From positions 4,208,393 through 4,272,392 of the forward strand of contig NC_068352.1 of the NCBI RefSeq assembly GCF_014633365.1: a stretch of DNA of 64,000 nt, in the 5' to 3' direction. The DNA comes from Diospyros lotus (Eukaryota; Streptophyta; Magnoliopsida; Ericales; Ebenaceae). The notes beneath the pieces were generated by a model. The model saw only the letters and a list, made by a program, of their open reading frames with translations, was not told the origin of the DNA and did not search any database. Every line of letters starts with the position of its first letter. Position 1 is the stretch's first letter. Positions 34,800 to 47,667 of the stretch are shown piece by piece. The position numbers and the translations under genes were made by a program.

Positions 34800-37700
34800 G
34801 TCCTTGGAACTGTTTTCTCTTTGTGGTGGTGTAACAATGAATGGTATATGTTGGCAGTTGCCCGACTTTGCAGAACTGCCAAGAAGGATATTTATGTTGT
34901 TGAAAGTGTCCATGGTTATGCATTGAAATCAGTGAAGAGTTTCGTTTGAGGTTGTTTAGTTGAAGGATCTTTGTTTTGTTTCTTCTTGTATAGTTATATC
35001 GAGCATTTTTGTTATCCAAAACCTTTTTAGTTATTTATTTTTGGCAAGTGTACTATGCTTTGTTGTGGTTCTGTATCATAGGTATACAAATCCCTGGTCA
35101 TAACAACACTCTTACCTATCTATTAACAGCAAGTAGATCTACGCTAGGAGAGTTGATAATGTGCCAAGAGAAACTGGTACAAGAAGCCTTTATCTCACTT
35201 CCCTCTTCCATGTCCTTATTTGCAGCTGTGTTTGTACCTGAAGGTACATTTGACGGATTCAGTCTGCTATCCAACCCCAGAAAAGGAAATATCTATATCA
35301 CTTGAATGAACTGCTAATAATGGCATTTGGTTCCTTTCATGTTTTTAGTTTGAAGTAAAGGATGGAATTTTGCTGTAGCCTTTGATAGGGTTCCTATAAC
35401 AAGTATATTCCCGCAAGTATCTTGTGACTCCATTCACGTGTTCAATGAGTAGGATAGACTATGTGCTCGCTCCTTATTGTAACTTACCAATGTTCCTCTT
35501 CTTATTCCTTTGGTGGTGATGACGACGACGATGTTTTTGGCACAATTATGGTGATTAGGTTTTCCCTCTTGGCTTGTTTTCCTTGTTCTGGACAGGGTAA
35601 GTGCCATTGTTGGTGTATACTGGTTCCTTGTTTGTTGGGTATGGAAAGGATGAGCAGGTTTGTGTTCTGTTTGCTGCCTGATTTTCAGACCCAACTAATG
35701 GTGAATGTCTTTGTCATCTCTGTTTGTGTTTCATATGCAGCAATTTGAAGCTTTTTTTCCCTTATAAAGCTCGACATCTTTGAGGCTGTGTGATATTGAT
35801 GGCAGTGTTTCATTGAAATCTGGAAAGGCTGTGTGATGTTATTTTTTTATTTTTTTATTTTTAAAAATCAAAATCAAACCGTGATTCTTCGATTTTGATT
35901 TTTGAACCGAAATCAAAAAAGATTATTTCGATTCAATTTTTTGAAAAACAGTTTGGAATCAGTTCATGACTGATTCGAACCCAACCGTGTGGTCAGGCTC
36001 TCTCTCGCTTGCCATGGGACCCCGGAGATCATGATGCTGCTATCACATCAGGTAGTGCATCAAATGATCGTTGTTTCTCTTCAATTCTAAGTCAATTTTG
36101 ATTTCAGATGGTTGGATTGCTGTAAAAAACCCATTGTCCTTCCTAACTTGGTTCTTCTTTCAATCCCTGTGGGGTTGGTATTAGGCTGTCATTTGAATGC
36201 AATTTTAGGGGCCCCTCCTCCTTTGGTGAAGGATGCTATCATGTTTCGGGTTGTGAAAACAGTTTTGTTACATAATAAAAGTAAAGTCACCTACAAAAAT
36301 GACTCCTGAAAATTTTTCAATATCAGACATTTTGTTTATTTTTGAAATTTAAAAACTCTATAATTGTTTGCCCAAATATTTGTACTCCTCGTTTAAATGA
36401 GTTTGCCCTTATAAGAAATTATAGTAATAACAATAGATAAATCTCACTCAAATGATCTATGAATATAGTATTTTGGAATGATCATTCTTGTACGAGTCTT
36501 AATATTCGTGCTCTCGATTACGTTAGGGGAGATAAATCACAGGTTGGATCTTTGGTCCTTATACGGGGCAAAAATTAAACTCGCAACCGACCGAATTGAC
36601 ACCAGCATATTACTCATCCAACCGCTCGACTTATGCCCTGAATACATAAATATAGTGTCTTAATAGATATGTGGTGCTTTTTTGGTATTTTGATCTATTT
36701 GAGCTCTTTTAACTTAAGAAATATGTTTGTCTAAAATAACCCAACTTATAGTACTTGAAAAGTAGAAATAAACACAAAGTGTTGAAAATTATCTAAATCA
36801 CAAAAAATCAAAGTTCAATTAATAATATATTAAACTTTAAATTTAAAATATTAATGGATTGTAATACTATGTTAACATGTTAAAATAGTGTCACGTATTA
36901 ATTACATTTTGATGTACCTAAGTAGAAAAAAAAGAAAGGATGAAATGCTAAATAAATCACTATATTTTAGTCGGAGTTAAATTGGTTATTAATTTTTAAA
37001 AATAGTGAATAAGTTATTATACTTTTAAATTGTTGGTTGTCTTTAAAAAGGGCAAAAATAAAAAATTATATCAATGACGTCTTAACATCATTTAATGGTA
37101 TTTTAATTCGATTAACAACTTAAACTCTATTTCTAATAAAAAGAATTTTTACAATTACAAACGTTTAAATTGATATTCAAAAAATCTCGTATAATTTTTA
37201 ATCACCTTGTAATACAAAAATCTGAAATCACGATAACAAATGCCTTCTCATCTCAATACATTTAAAATTTGATTTTAAATATAATTTTTAAATAAGAATT
37301 TGATTGAGGATATAGTTGACGTGATTAATTGAACTAAGATATCATTAAATGACATTAAGATAATAATTATCGTAATGTTTAAGGGGACATGGATATAAAA
37401 ATACAATGATTTATTTTAATGGATGAATGAATGAAAGTTAGGGAGTCGGTTGCAAAGGGAGAAGCTTTTGGGTAATCAAAGTGGTTGGGGACCAAAGTGA
37501 GTTGAAACTCTACAAATACAATCCCTTCAATTCAAGCTTGCAATCATTTCCCCACCTGAATTCTCAATTATGCCCCCTCCCCCCACCCCATTTTATCCCA
37601 TTTGGGGAAAGGTGATCCCAAATTTGGGGGTAGGATAGGATCCCAGCTCTAGGACACCCTATAAATAACAAAGGCCTAGGGCCAAGGGTATTAGAGACAT

Positions 37701-38340
37701 TTTGTCCCCTCTCCTCTTCTTCCCAAACATGCCCTTTCTATCATTTCTTACTTCCTCAATTATCCATTATTGATGTATATCTTAATCTTTATATTTAAAT
37801 CCGTTATTAGAATTGTTTAAATAATTTAAAAAAAATTAAATGTAACTTTTTCTGGGGTACTATGATGGTAGTAGAGGGCTTCAGCCAAGATCCAAGCTCG
37901 GATCCCTGAATTGGAAGGTATATTAATGTCTTTATTAGATAATTTTATTTAAAATAAAGAAAGGATAATTAATTGTGTTAAGATTTTTCAATTTTGTGAG
38001 ATCTAACTAAGTGTATTCCTTTAATTTTTTTTTTTATAATGAAATTATGTTGTCTCTTCATGTGGCCAAGGGACAAGCACGGACTACAACCTGTGCCAGC
38101 CTCAGCCATCTTCCAAATGCGCTCTTGGATCTTGCTCATTTGGAGGGATAGGGGCTAGCATTGCCTGCAGATTTGAGAGCTAGCCCGCTCTCAAATCCGC
38201 CTCTAGATCCATCCCTACATATGGCTATAGATTACACATTTTTATGGAATCACATAAATGTTGTATTTGTTAATTATTTTCTTATTGTATTTTGCGTTGT
38301 TGATTCTTTCATGATAATATAATCTCTCTATTGTGAAAAT
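34800..38340. other. FRL downstream and AT-rich intergenic DNA
   Basis: The first few hundred bases are probably the FRL 3' untranslated region. Short open frames on both strands (for example antisense to exon 3) have no recognisable content. Around 35860-35960 an imperfect inverted gattttgattt/aaatcaaaatc sequence suggests a small decayed element. Confidence 0.5.
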
Positions 38341-40461
38341 TAGGATTGTGTTGGCAAGCAAATAAATTAGCAATCAAGAGATGCAGCAAACGTCACATAT
38401 TAGGAACACCAAGATTTACATGAAAAACCCTGAAGAGAAAATTCATTAGATAGAAGTCGACTTCAAAAATATTTTATTGTATTAAAATAATGGACTACAC
38501 AAGTTATTTTCTAGCTTACTAGAAGCATAACAAAATAGTCATCAAGAGAAAACAAATTCTTGAAATACAAACGCAAAGAGATTGTGATCAACACTGGTGG
38601 AAACCTGAACAAAGGAAAAAATGAAAGGGTCTTGCCCGAAAAACAATAAAAAAAAAAGCCATACTCTGGTCTACTAAGCACTTTTTCGAAATCGTATCGT
38701 TTAGATTTTAAATGACTTCCTTATGAATAACTTGGTAAAATTTCAAGTCAATCGAACAAAAAATTACCATTCAATCTAATGCACAAAATTGCTGGAGATC
38801 ACCCTCAACATTGGAGGGATACTCACCCAACACTCTTCTCTAATTAGGTTATATGTTCCTTTTTACAACGGTTATTATGTTGAGGGAGTAACTACCTATT
38901 CCAAATCGGTGCTTTGACCCAATTATTTGGTGATCTTCGTACGTTATCAACCATACATAACAATAACTTTTCCTTAAATCTTGCGTAAGATAAGATCTGA
39001 AATGTCAAAAGTGTTATTATTTTAGTTCATTAAAATTATATATTTTGAATAAATAATACCAATTATCATCATGTCAAGGGAGTAGCAATCTACCCTAAAT
39101 CAGTGCTTCAACCCAATTCATTAAAATCATATATTAACGACCATCATGTTGAGGGAGTAGCAACCTACCCTAAATCAGTGCTACGATCCAATTCCTTGGT
39201 AGCTTTTATATGTCATCAACCACGCATAACAATAACTTTTTCTTAAAACTCACATAGCATAAAGTCCCACGTATAGTCACTATTATTTTAGTTTATTAAA
39301 ATTATATATTTTAATACACATTTTGAATAAATAACACCAAAGGTAAAATTTACAAAATTGCTTCCCACAAAAAATAATTCTGGCGATAGAAAAAAAATTG
39401 TAAAATTGAAAAATAGGAAGTTAATTTAATTTAATTGGGTCAAATTTTTTGGGATATTTATTATTGGCAAATAGCAAGTACAATCAAGTGAGGTAGGAAA
39501 ATGACAAAAGCCAATAAAGATCAAAGATCCCATATCAGGCATTTAAGACTACTTCCACTCCTTGTACCAACACATCAACATAAATATTTTTTTAAATTAA
39601 ATTATGGGCTAATTAAAAAAAAAATTAAAATATAATAAAATTTTAATTTTGTACCAATTACTTATTTTGTGGTTTTACTATTGAATTCTGACTTATTATC
39701 ATCTATATTTTTTGTTAAATGATTCACTCAAATCACTATGAATGTCTCTAATTGTTGAAATAGAATTATATTTGAAAGAGAATCTTAAAATATATGGGAT
39801 GAATTTAAATAAATTATTTTAAAAAATATGGTTATAAATTTTGTTTATTTGGTATTATTATATTTTTTAAATATAATAATATTTTTTTTAAAAAATAATG
39901 TTTGATAAAGTAATGTTGTGCTTTTGAAGCACAAGAATTTTTTACGAGGCCCATCACTTTTGTTACTTTGAATATATCTATGACATATTAAGAAAATGTT
40001 AATTAAACAATTGTTATATGCTTTTAGTTTTAATAAGCATAACAGTATACTCAGTAAGTAAATATTATTTTTATTAATATTATTTTTATAATATGATATA
40101 ACCATAGTGATGTAACGTGATACAATAATATTGATCAAATATATATATGATAACATTTGAGAAAATCTTTTTACGAATAATGCTCACTTTGATAGGTAAA
40201 ATGTTCGAAAGATAATTATGGAACAATATATAAGAGTATTTGGGATATTTATGTAATTATATTATTATTTATTTATTTAGTATTTAGTTCTCTAAATTAT
40301 AGAGTCGGTTTAAAATACTAAACGCTTGTTAATTAAAATAAATAACTAAATAAATCCCTAATACTGAATTGCCCAAACTGTCCCTCCACTTTTCTTCACC
40401 ATCGAAGCGACTCTCTTCGTCTTCTTTCCTCGTCTTCTCTTCTTCTTTCTTCTTCTTCTTC
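38341..40461. other. AT-rich intergenic DNA before the WRKY gene
   Basis: No coding sequence seen apart from low-complexity frames. It holds the repeats at 38878-39195 and, close to the gene, a T/C-rich leader. Confidence 0.5.
38878..39195 (+). repeat. Three dispersed copies of a 45-bp motif
   Basis: Copies begin near 38878, 39072 and 39148: tgttgagggagtagcaacctaccctaaatcagtgct-like text followed by c.acccaatt. Two copies are also followed by atgtcatcaaccacgcataacaataactttt-like text (38945 and 39210), so a longer unit was duplicated. Confidence 0.7.
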
Positions 40462-40465
40462 TTCT

Positions 40466-40497
<32 letters not shown>
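40441..40497 (+). repeat. (CTT)n/(CT)n leader of the WRKY gene
   Basis: About ten CTT/TCT units followed by about fourteen TC units, ending 12 bp before the start codon. It translates to Phe/Ser/Leu runs in the upstream frame, which is why the start is placed at 40510. Confidence 0.8.
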
Positions 40498-40500
<3 letters not shown>

Positions 40501-40509
40501 AAATCGTCA

Positions 40510-43500
40510 ATGGACGACTCTCTTTCGCAGTCTCAGTCCCAGTCCCAGTCTCAGAGCTCTGTAAATCATGAAGACGAGGCCACTCCTTCGGAGCTGCTTC
40601 CGCTAGGCGCCTCTCGCCACAGCTCAGATGCGAACTCCGCCGCCGGATCGAGCTGCTCCGCCCGATACAAGCTCTTCTCGCCGGCGAAGCTCCCGATCTC
40701 CCGCTCTCCCTGCATCACCATCCCTCCCGGCCTCAGCCCCTCCTCCTTTCTCGAGTCCCCCGTTCTCCTCTCCAACATCAAGGTCTCTCTCTCTCTCTCT
40801 CTCTCCCCTCTTCTTCTTTAGTAGCTTCAGTTCCAGATTCGAATCGGCCGCTCAGATTATCCTCTTTCTGCCCCCTGTTTGGTTGCTTAGAAAATGAATG
40901 GGGGAGAAAAGGGAAAAAGAAAAAGAAAAACCGCTTCAATTTTTAATTTGGGTTAATTATACTTACCACCCTCATTTTCCATGTAAATTCAGTATGACCC
41001 CCGAGTTGTCAATTTTGTTGCGTTAAGCCCCAGGTCAATGGTATCTTTGTTGCATCTACAGCCGGAACTGAAAAGGGTGCCAATTGTCACCGAGTATACG
41101 CGTTGACCCCCATTGAAAATCGAGGATAAAGTGCCCCCGAATTTCAAGTTCAGGGGGTGTGAATATGTAGTTAACCTTGTCGATTTACTTTTGTGTTCTT
41201 ATTTTCTTTAGCATATGGTAACTGTCCTGTCATCAATTGAGTTCAGAATTGGAATTTTCGGTCCCGTTTCTTTTTATACCCTGTATTATTAGCTCAGCAA
41301 TCAAACGAAGACGCGGTTGCATCACATCAACTTTGGTGGAGTTGTATGGTGTGAAGTGATGTAAGATGTTTGTTCCTTAAGAAAAAATGGACGTTCTTTA
41401 TGTAAAGTACGACATGAGATTCTGATAAGAAGTTGGGTTCCTTTTTTCAACTTAACAATTTGTTGCGCCATTTGTTTAGCTGATTGCTCGTCTGAGCTGC
41501 TAGTTTTTGCTGGGGCCTAAAGGTTCTTATGCTCGCACTACCATATTCTATCGCTAGGTTCTTCATGGAATTATGCTTGTACATTTGTTTGTTCTAGAAT
41601 CTGTCTTGTTGCTAGTGTTTCAAACTTTTCCTTGTTTATAGACTTCAGTGTTGTTTTTTCAGTGTGAATCTTCCTTTTTGTTTGTGCTTGGCCTTTATGG
41701 TTTTTATTTGCTTATTTCTCATGTATTGTTCCATCGTTCTGATTTGACGTGAGAGGAAAAAGAGAAAAAAACAAAAAAGAATCACATTTTTGCCGATGAC
41801 TTTCACAATTTTGGTGTTTAAAAGACTAATCATTATGTGCTCAAACATGTATAAAACCATTTGAAGCACTTTGTATAATTCTTCATTGCTTGTTTGTAAG
41901 TCGATGCTTTGAGGTTAGCTGGAATAGGGCATCATATATTTTTTTTCTTTTCATATTGCCTTTCGTTCCTTGTGTCTCCTTGTGTATACTGGTGATTATA
42001 CATACTAGAAGATTCAAAATCAGTAATGTTTTTGAACTTCTGATTCCTGCAGGCAGAGCCGTCTCCAACTACAGGTTCTTTTTTCAAGCCCCAATTGATG
42101 CATTTCTCTAGCGGTACCCATGGTAGTGGTGGTTTTTCATTAGCTCCAAACTTCTCCAATGGCAATATTACTGATGAAAAGAAAACTGGCTGTTTTGAGT
42201 TTAGACCGTGTAGTGGATCCGATTCTATTTCTGGATTACCAGCAGTGGCACCTAAGGTAATGCCCTAGTGAAGTACCAAATGGTTATATTGATTATTTTC
42301 TTTCCCAAAAAGGTTCATATCATTTCTATTTGGTTTAACTATAAAACAATGTTCTTATTTGTTGTATTATGCGAATCAAAAATCTCTTCTGTTATGAGCT
42401 TTGACTATGTCATTTAAGTTTGATGCCTTTTCATTTATATATATATATATATTTCGTAGGGATTGTTGATGTTACACATAGGTGTGAAAGCTGCATGTGT
42501 CTTAAAAATTTGAACCAAAATAGTTGTTCTGGTGCCCAACTTACTAGGATATCAAAAGCTAAATTAGAGACTATCTTTCTAGAAGAGAGCTAGTCATTCT
42601 TTGCATGCTCCTAAACTCTTTCTCTGAGAACATATGTTACTAGCAGGCTGCTCCTTTGTGACCAAAAGGTCACTGGTTTGAATTGTGGAAAAGCCTTTTG
42701 CCAGAAAATCAAGGGGAAGGCTGTGTACAAATACAGCCCTTTCCAATCCTTGCAATGCGGGGGGAGCCTTGTGTATTAGGACACCCTTTTTGTTTAGCAC
42801 GAGGCATCTGCTGGATAATATAGTTTGTCTACATAGACAGTTAATGCTCCATGTTTTTGTGAAGATTAAATTTTCTGATTTTTTAAATTAGAAAAGATTC
42901 TATAGGATGTAGGTGGACAAGGTCCTATATATTAAAGAGAATTATTGAGGTTTTTCAATCTTAAAAAACATCTTTTTTATGCATAGAAGAATCTTTAACA
43001 TATTTATATATTTCAGTTTGATGTGTGTGTGTGATTACAGTTATTGTGTGACTACAATGGAACTGATTTTATGCAATTGGCACTTAATAAGGCTTTCCAT
43101 TTTTCTGAAGAACTCCACAGGTGGAAACAATGAAAACATGGAACCATTTGAGCACCTTAAAGCTCAATGCCAGTCTCAATCTTTTGCATTGTTGCCTTCT
43201 GTTAAAAGTGAGATGGCATCTTCCTCAAAAGAGTTGAGTCTACCTGCACCTGTTCAAATGTTTGCTTCAAGAGCTATCATATCTGCTGGAGTTCATACTG
43301 ATGAACTAAACCAGAGAATTCCCTTGGGTACTGGGGTTCAAGCGTCACAGCCTCACCATAAAGACATCGGGCCTCCTGTTGCTGCTGAGAGGTCATCTGA
43401 TGATGGGTATAACTGGCGGAAGTATGGGCAAAAACTTGTGAAAGGAAGTGAATTTCCTAGAAGCTATTATAAATGTACGCACCCTAATTGTGAGGTGAAG

Positions 43501-46500
43501 AAGATCTTTGAACGTGCTCCAGATGGGCAAATTACAGAGATTGTATACAAGGGTACACATGATCATCCTAAACCTCAACCGGCCCGTCGATTGACTGCTG
43601 GTGCTATTATGTCCATCCAAGAGAAAACTGATAAGGTTTCATCTATAACTATTCAAGGTGGTAGGTAGCTGAAAGAACTTTCCTATTATTTCTATTGTTC
43701 ATTGATTATGGTGTGCTGATGGAATTCCTTTTTCTTGTTTCTTAAAGACAAATCTATCATAAATGCCCCTCATGATGTTGATACTAGTACTCCCGATCTA
43801 TCTCCTCGTGGGACAAATGATGATAGTGTAGAAGGTGCAACTCCCCAGTTGAACACCATTGAGGAGGGTGACGAAGATGACCCATTTTCAAAGCGGAGGT
43901 GATGTAGTTCAACAGAACCCTTATGTCATGATTTTAATGTTTGCATCCATTCATTTACTATATCTCTTAATGAAATGTCCAAAATTTCTCACAGGAAGTT
44001 GGATGGTGTCAGTATTGATGTCACACCAGTGGTCAAACCTATTCGTGAACCACGTGTTGTTGTTCAAACTGTGAGTGAGGTTGATATACTTGATGATGGT
44101 TATCGATGGCGTAAATATGGGCAGAAAGTGGTGAGAGGAAATCCAAATCCGCGGTAAATCTTTTGTTTCCCAACAAAGGTGTAGAATTACGAGAAATACA
44201 TTGATTGCAGTTGATTTAACTTCTCCTATAAGTTGTCAGTGCTAAGTATCTGCAGAATTGATGTGGTAAGCTATTTAATAAGGAAACAGATACAATGGAA
44301 ATATAACAAAGACATAATGTTATTAAAAATATAGAAAAGTATCAATAGTCATACCATTTTCTTTATATAATATTGATGTATAAAAATATGAAAAAAAATA
44401 CTTCTTATCCAATATAAAGTACCTGTAAATTGATAATGGTGATAATATGAACGCCATTCATTATAGAGATTAAAAAGTAGTTATTTTTGTTAAGTTGTAA
44501 TTAGGCTCGTTATTTATGTTTTTATTTTTTATCCAAAAAGTATACCTTGAATAATGTTATTAATCACATTTTTAGGCATGTCCAACCTATGAACACATGA
44601 CTCTTGTGTGTTCTGGGTATGTCTAAAAATGAAAATAATAATAACAAATACGACAACATTTGGAGTGTTCTATCATTTTGTCAGGGGTGAGTACTAGGGT
44701 ATGGCAACAAAATGGAATATTGGTGCTTCCTAACAGACGTATTGAATTTTCAAGCATCTCACATGGGTGCTTAATCAATTCAGAATAGTCCTTTAACATG
44801 TCATATAGGGTGCACCTATCAAGAAATAAACAAAAAAAGGAAACGTGATGTAGTCCAAGAGCAAGTTGCTCATGGTTTATTCCCTAACTGGTCTGAGACT
44901 TGTGAAGTAGTAACTCCGGGAAATGAAGCTGTCGTGGACTTTCTTGGAAGATGAAAATTAGTCCAATCCTCCTTAATTTTATGGCTTTCTGTTCAGCTGG
45001 ATAAGCAACATGTAGGAGAGGGGGGGAAGTATCAATTCTAGCAGTTTTGTTTGAGAAAGCTGATGCCAAGAATTAAGGTTTTGATGGTTGCATTTAGGCA
45101 AGTGCAAACATTATGTTTGACCATAGCCAGATGAAAAGGTTTGAGTAGGAAACTTAAAACCAAGTAGGTTTTGGTGTCAACTTGACCTGACCAGATATAA
45201 ATCTGGTGTCGGTGCAGGTGTGGTGGAATGCGCATTATTGCATTTGGGAAAACATTGTGGTTGACCTTAGCTGCACAAAAGGATTTTGAGTAGGAAATTT
45301 CTAGACAAGTAAAAATCTTGGGTGAACATGACCTAACTGGATATAAATGTGTTGTTGACGTGGGCGTGGTGGTGGGGCATGTGTTATTGCATTTAGGCAA
45401 GTGTAAACATTATGGTTGACCATAGACAGATGAAAAAGGTTTCAGTAGGAAACTTCTTGCCAATTAGATTTTGGCTCACACGACCTAACTGGATACATTT
45501 GGTGTTTTTGGTGTGTGTGCTTGTGTTTCTTTTTATTTTCTTGCTTTTTTTGGGATAAGCCAATCAGGTAGTTGTTAATTATCAAAAAATTTACCAAACT
45601 TTAGCCGATGCATCAATTATACAATAAACTTTAAAATTTATCATTTCTAAATTTGGACTTTCAATTTTGTATCAATTGTACAATATGGTTAAAACTTAAA
45701 TAATTAACTTTATAGTTATTAGTTTTCTTTCATTTTTCAAACTTGACCATTGTCGGGGTCCTAGGGTTGAGCTAGGGTTTAGAAAGGTATTACGAGGAAA
45801 AGAACGGATTGGAGCGAGAAAACAGAACAGAAAGAGAGAGAACTGAGGTAATTAAAGGAAAACAGAGCAGATTGGGAGAGAAAAATGTAGGGAGAGATGA
45901 CTGAATTCAAAATATCATTCCACACAATGACAATTCTCTGACTACTATAGGCTACTTTTAGGCTGTCTAGGCTTTCAGTTATTAGAGGAACTGAAAGGTA
46001 TAAACAGGTAAAGCAGCAAGTACAACCACTAACTAATACATGTAACGTACTATGACTAATATACCCTTGGGGTTGTGACAACCATGTACATATTTAGAGC
46101 TCATCATTATATGCATGGTTAAGTTTTGAAAAATGGGAAGAAAATAATTGATACATCAAAAAAGTATTAATTGTGCAAGTTTAACGGTGTTGTAGAATTA
46201 ATACAAAATTAAAAGTTAAATGTAAAATTGATTAGTTTTAAAGTTTATTGTAAAATTGATACAATGGCTGAAGTTTGGTTATTTTTGTTAGTAATTAACC
46301 CTTTATATTATTAGATTGTTAATTTCTTTCTTTTCTAATGTTTTCATCATGTTAAATCATTAGTATAAATCAATTTCTGGAATTTTTCGTTGAAGAATAG
46401 TGAAAATCTTTGGCTTGTACTTAAGATGGAAAATGAACAGATCCAGTTACCTTAAGTGCTGTTAGCATATTACTTTACTTGCATAACATTTATGGAGTTA

Positions 46501-47143
46501 GATCAACCGTTTCTCTAGGCTAATGCTTCGCTAGATATATCATAAAATTACATGTGAAATCTCATGCACTATAAATAGTTATGTCTGCCAACTCTTTCAA
46601 ATTAAGTTATTCTAGACAAATATGCAGATTCAATGTTGAATGTCATCTTTCCTTGTGTGCAGGAGTTATTACAAGTGCACAAATGCTGGATGCCCTGTTA
46701 GGAAACATGTGGAACGGGCATCCCACGATCCCAAATCTGTAATAACTACATATGAGGGGAAACACAATCATGATGTACCTACTGCAAGGAATAGCAGCCA
46801 TGACATGGCGGGACCTGCAACCATGATTGGGATGTCAAAGGTTAGGTCAGAAGAGAGTGATTCAATCAGCCTTGATCTTGGGGTTGGGATTAGCCCTGCT
46901 GCTGATAATAGATCCAATGAGCAACAGCAAGTACTGGATGTTGAAAGCCAGGTCAACAGTGCCCCCACCAATTTAAGGCTTGTTCAGTTGGCCCCAGTTT
47001 CAACATATTATGGTGTTGTTAATGGTGGTTCACATGGATATAGAGAAAACCATGTTGAAAATCATGGCTACCAAACTCCACCTTTAAACCATTCGTCTAA
47101 CCCATATCCACAAAACTTGGAAAGAATACTTTTGGGCCCATAG
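40510..47143 (+). CDS. WRKY20: Group I WRKY transcription factor, WRKY20-like
   Basis: Six exons, 40510-40782, 42053-42256, 43111-43660, 43748-43898, 43995-44153 and 46663-47143, give 605 residues with phases matching at every junction. Group I WRKYs bind W-box DNA in the nucleus. The N-terminal WRKY domain has WRKYGQK at 261-267 and a zinc finger C281-X4-C286-X22-H309-X1-H311. The C-terminal domain has WRKYGQK at 431-437 and C451-X4-C456-X23-H480-X1-H482. The Arg codon of NPNPR is split by the last intron, the conserved intron position of the family. A Ser-Pro-rich region (about 56-85) resembles the MAP-kinase target cluster of group I members. The linker DPFSKRRK, then [11 protein letters not shown], is typical of WRKY20. 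The exon 3 acceptor is taken as ttctgaag at 43110, since the nearby cacag at 43120 would break the frame; this is the least certain boundary. Introns 1, 2 and 5 are long and host transposons. Confidence 0.92.
40951..41176. mobile_element. MITE in WRKY intron 1
   Basis: Ends ggttaattatacttaccaccc and gggtgtgaatatgtagttaacc are imperfect inverted repeats of about 20 bp; both flanks read TTG (40948-40950 and 41177-41179). The unit is 226 bp and non-coding. Confidence 0.6.
42620..42795 (+). mobile_element. Au-like SINE in WRKY intron 2
   Basis: Contains gaccaaaaggtcactggtttgaattgtgg (a B-box variant in its usual Au context), then aaggctgtgtacaaatacagccctttcc, gcggggggagcct and a terminal accctttttg, in the order known for the plant Au SINE family. 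The tRNA-like head with the A box is diverged. Same orientation as the WRKY gene. Confidence 0.75.
45089..45525 (+). repeat. 150-bp tandem triplication in WRKY intron 5
   Basis: Units begin near 45089, 45239 and 45388 with tgcatttaggcaagtg (the second copy is shortened there), then attatg.ttgacca, gagtaggaaact and gacctaactggata. Spacing is 150 and 149 bp. Divergence among units is moderate. Confidence 0.85.
45573..46301. mobile_element. Foldback/MITE element in WRKY intron 5
   Basis: About 45573-45760 and 46115-46301 are inverted copies (ttaattatcaaa.aatttaccaaacttt.gcc... against its complement ending ttaacc), giving arms of nearly 190 bp around a 350-bp unique centre. No coding content. 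The terminal ggttaatta resembles the MITE at 40951, so the two may be related. Confidence 0.7.
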
Positions 47144-47632
47144 AATTGTTCTGTTATCGAAGAAAGAATAAGAATTAAAGCTGTAGATTGCCTTCCTCGG
47201 TGGTGGATGGCTGGTTGGTGAAAGTTTGCCTATCTCGGGATGGAATTGAGTGAGTCCTTTCATATTAACATTGTCTAGTGCTTCTCTACTGTATCCTTTA
47301 CCTTTCTGCTCTAATGTTTTTCCTTCCCAAGTCCAAATGTTGCTTATACTGCATTCATCTCACTTAGCCCAAAACTTGTGTAGACATATGTAGTTAGACG
47401 ACGCTTATTTCCTGACTGACAGGCATAATGTTGTAACTCAAAGCAGTGCTTGAACTGGAAGCTACTGGCTGCAAAAATTCTCACCTATGTTCGGTTTGGC
47501 CTCTAAGAAGGCTTTTAAAAGGCTTGTAACAACTAAGGCTTGAGTTGCTGATCTCTGCATTCTTCCGATCTCATCGGTTGAAGTCCAGTCCTTAAAAACA
47601 GTTAAACTTTGCCTGCATTGACAATTCTTTGA

Positions 47633-47667
<35 letters not shown>

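Noticed and set aside
34384..35019. 211-codon antisense open frame
   Set aside because: It is the shadow of FRL exon 3 on the opposite strand; the sense protein is clearly the real one.
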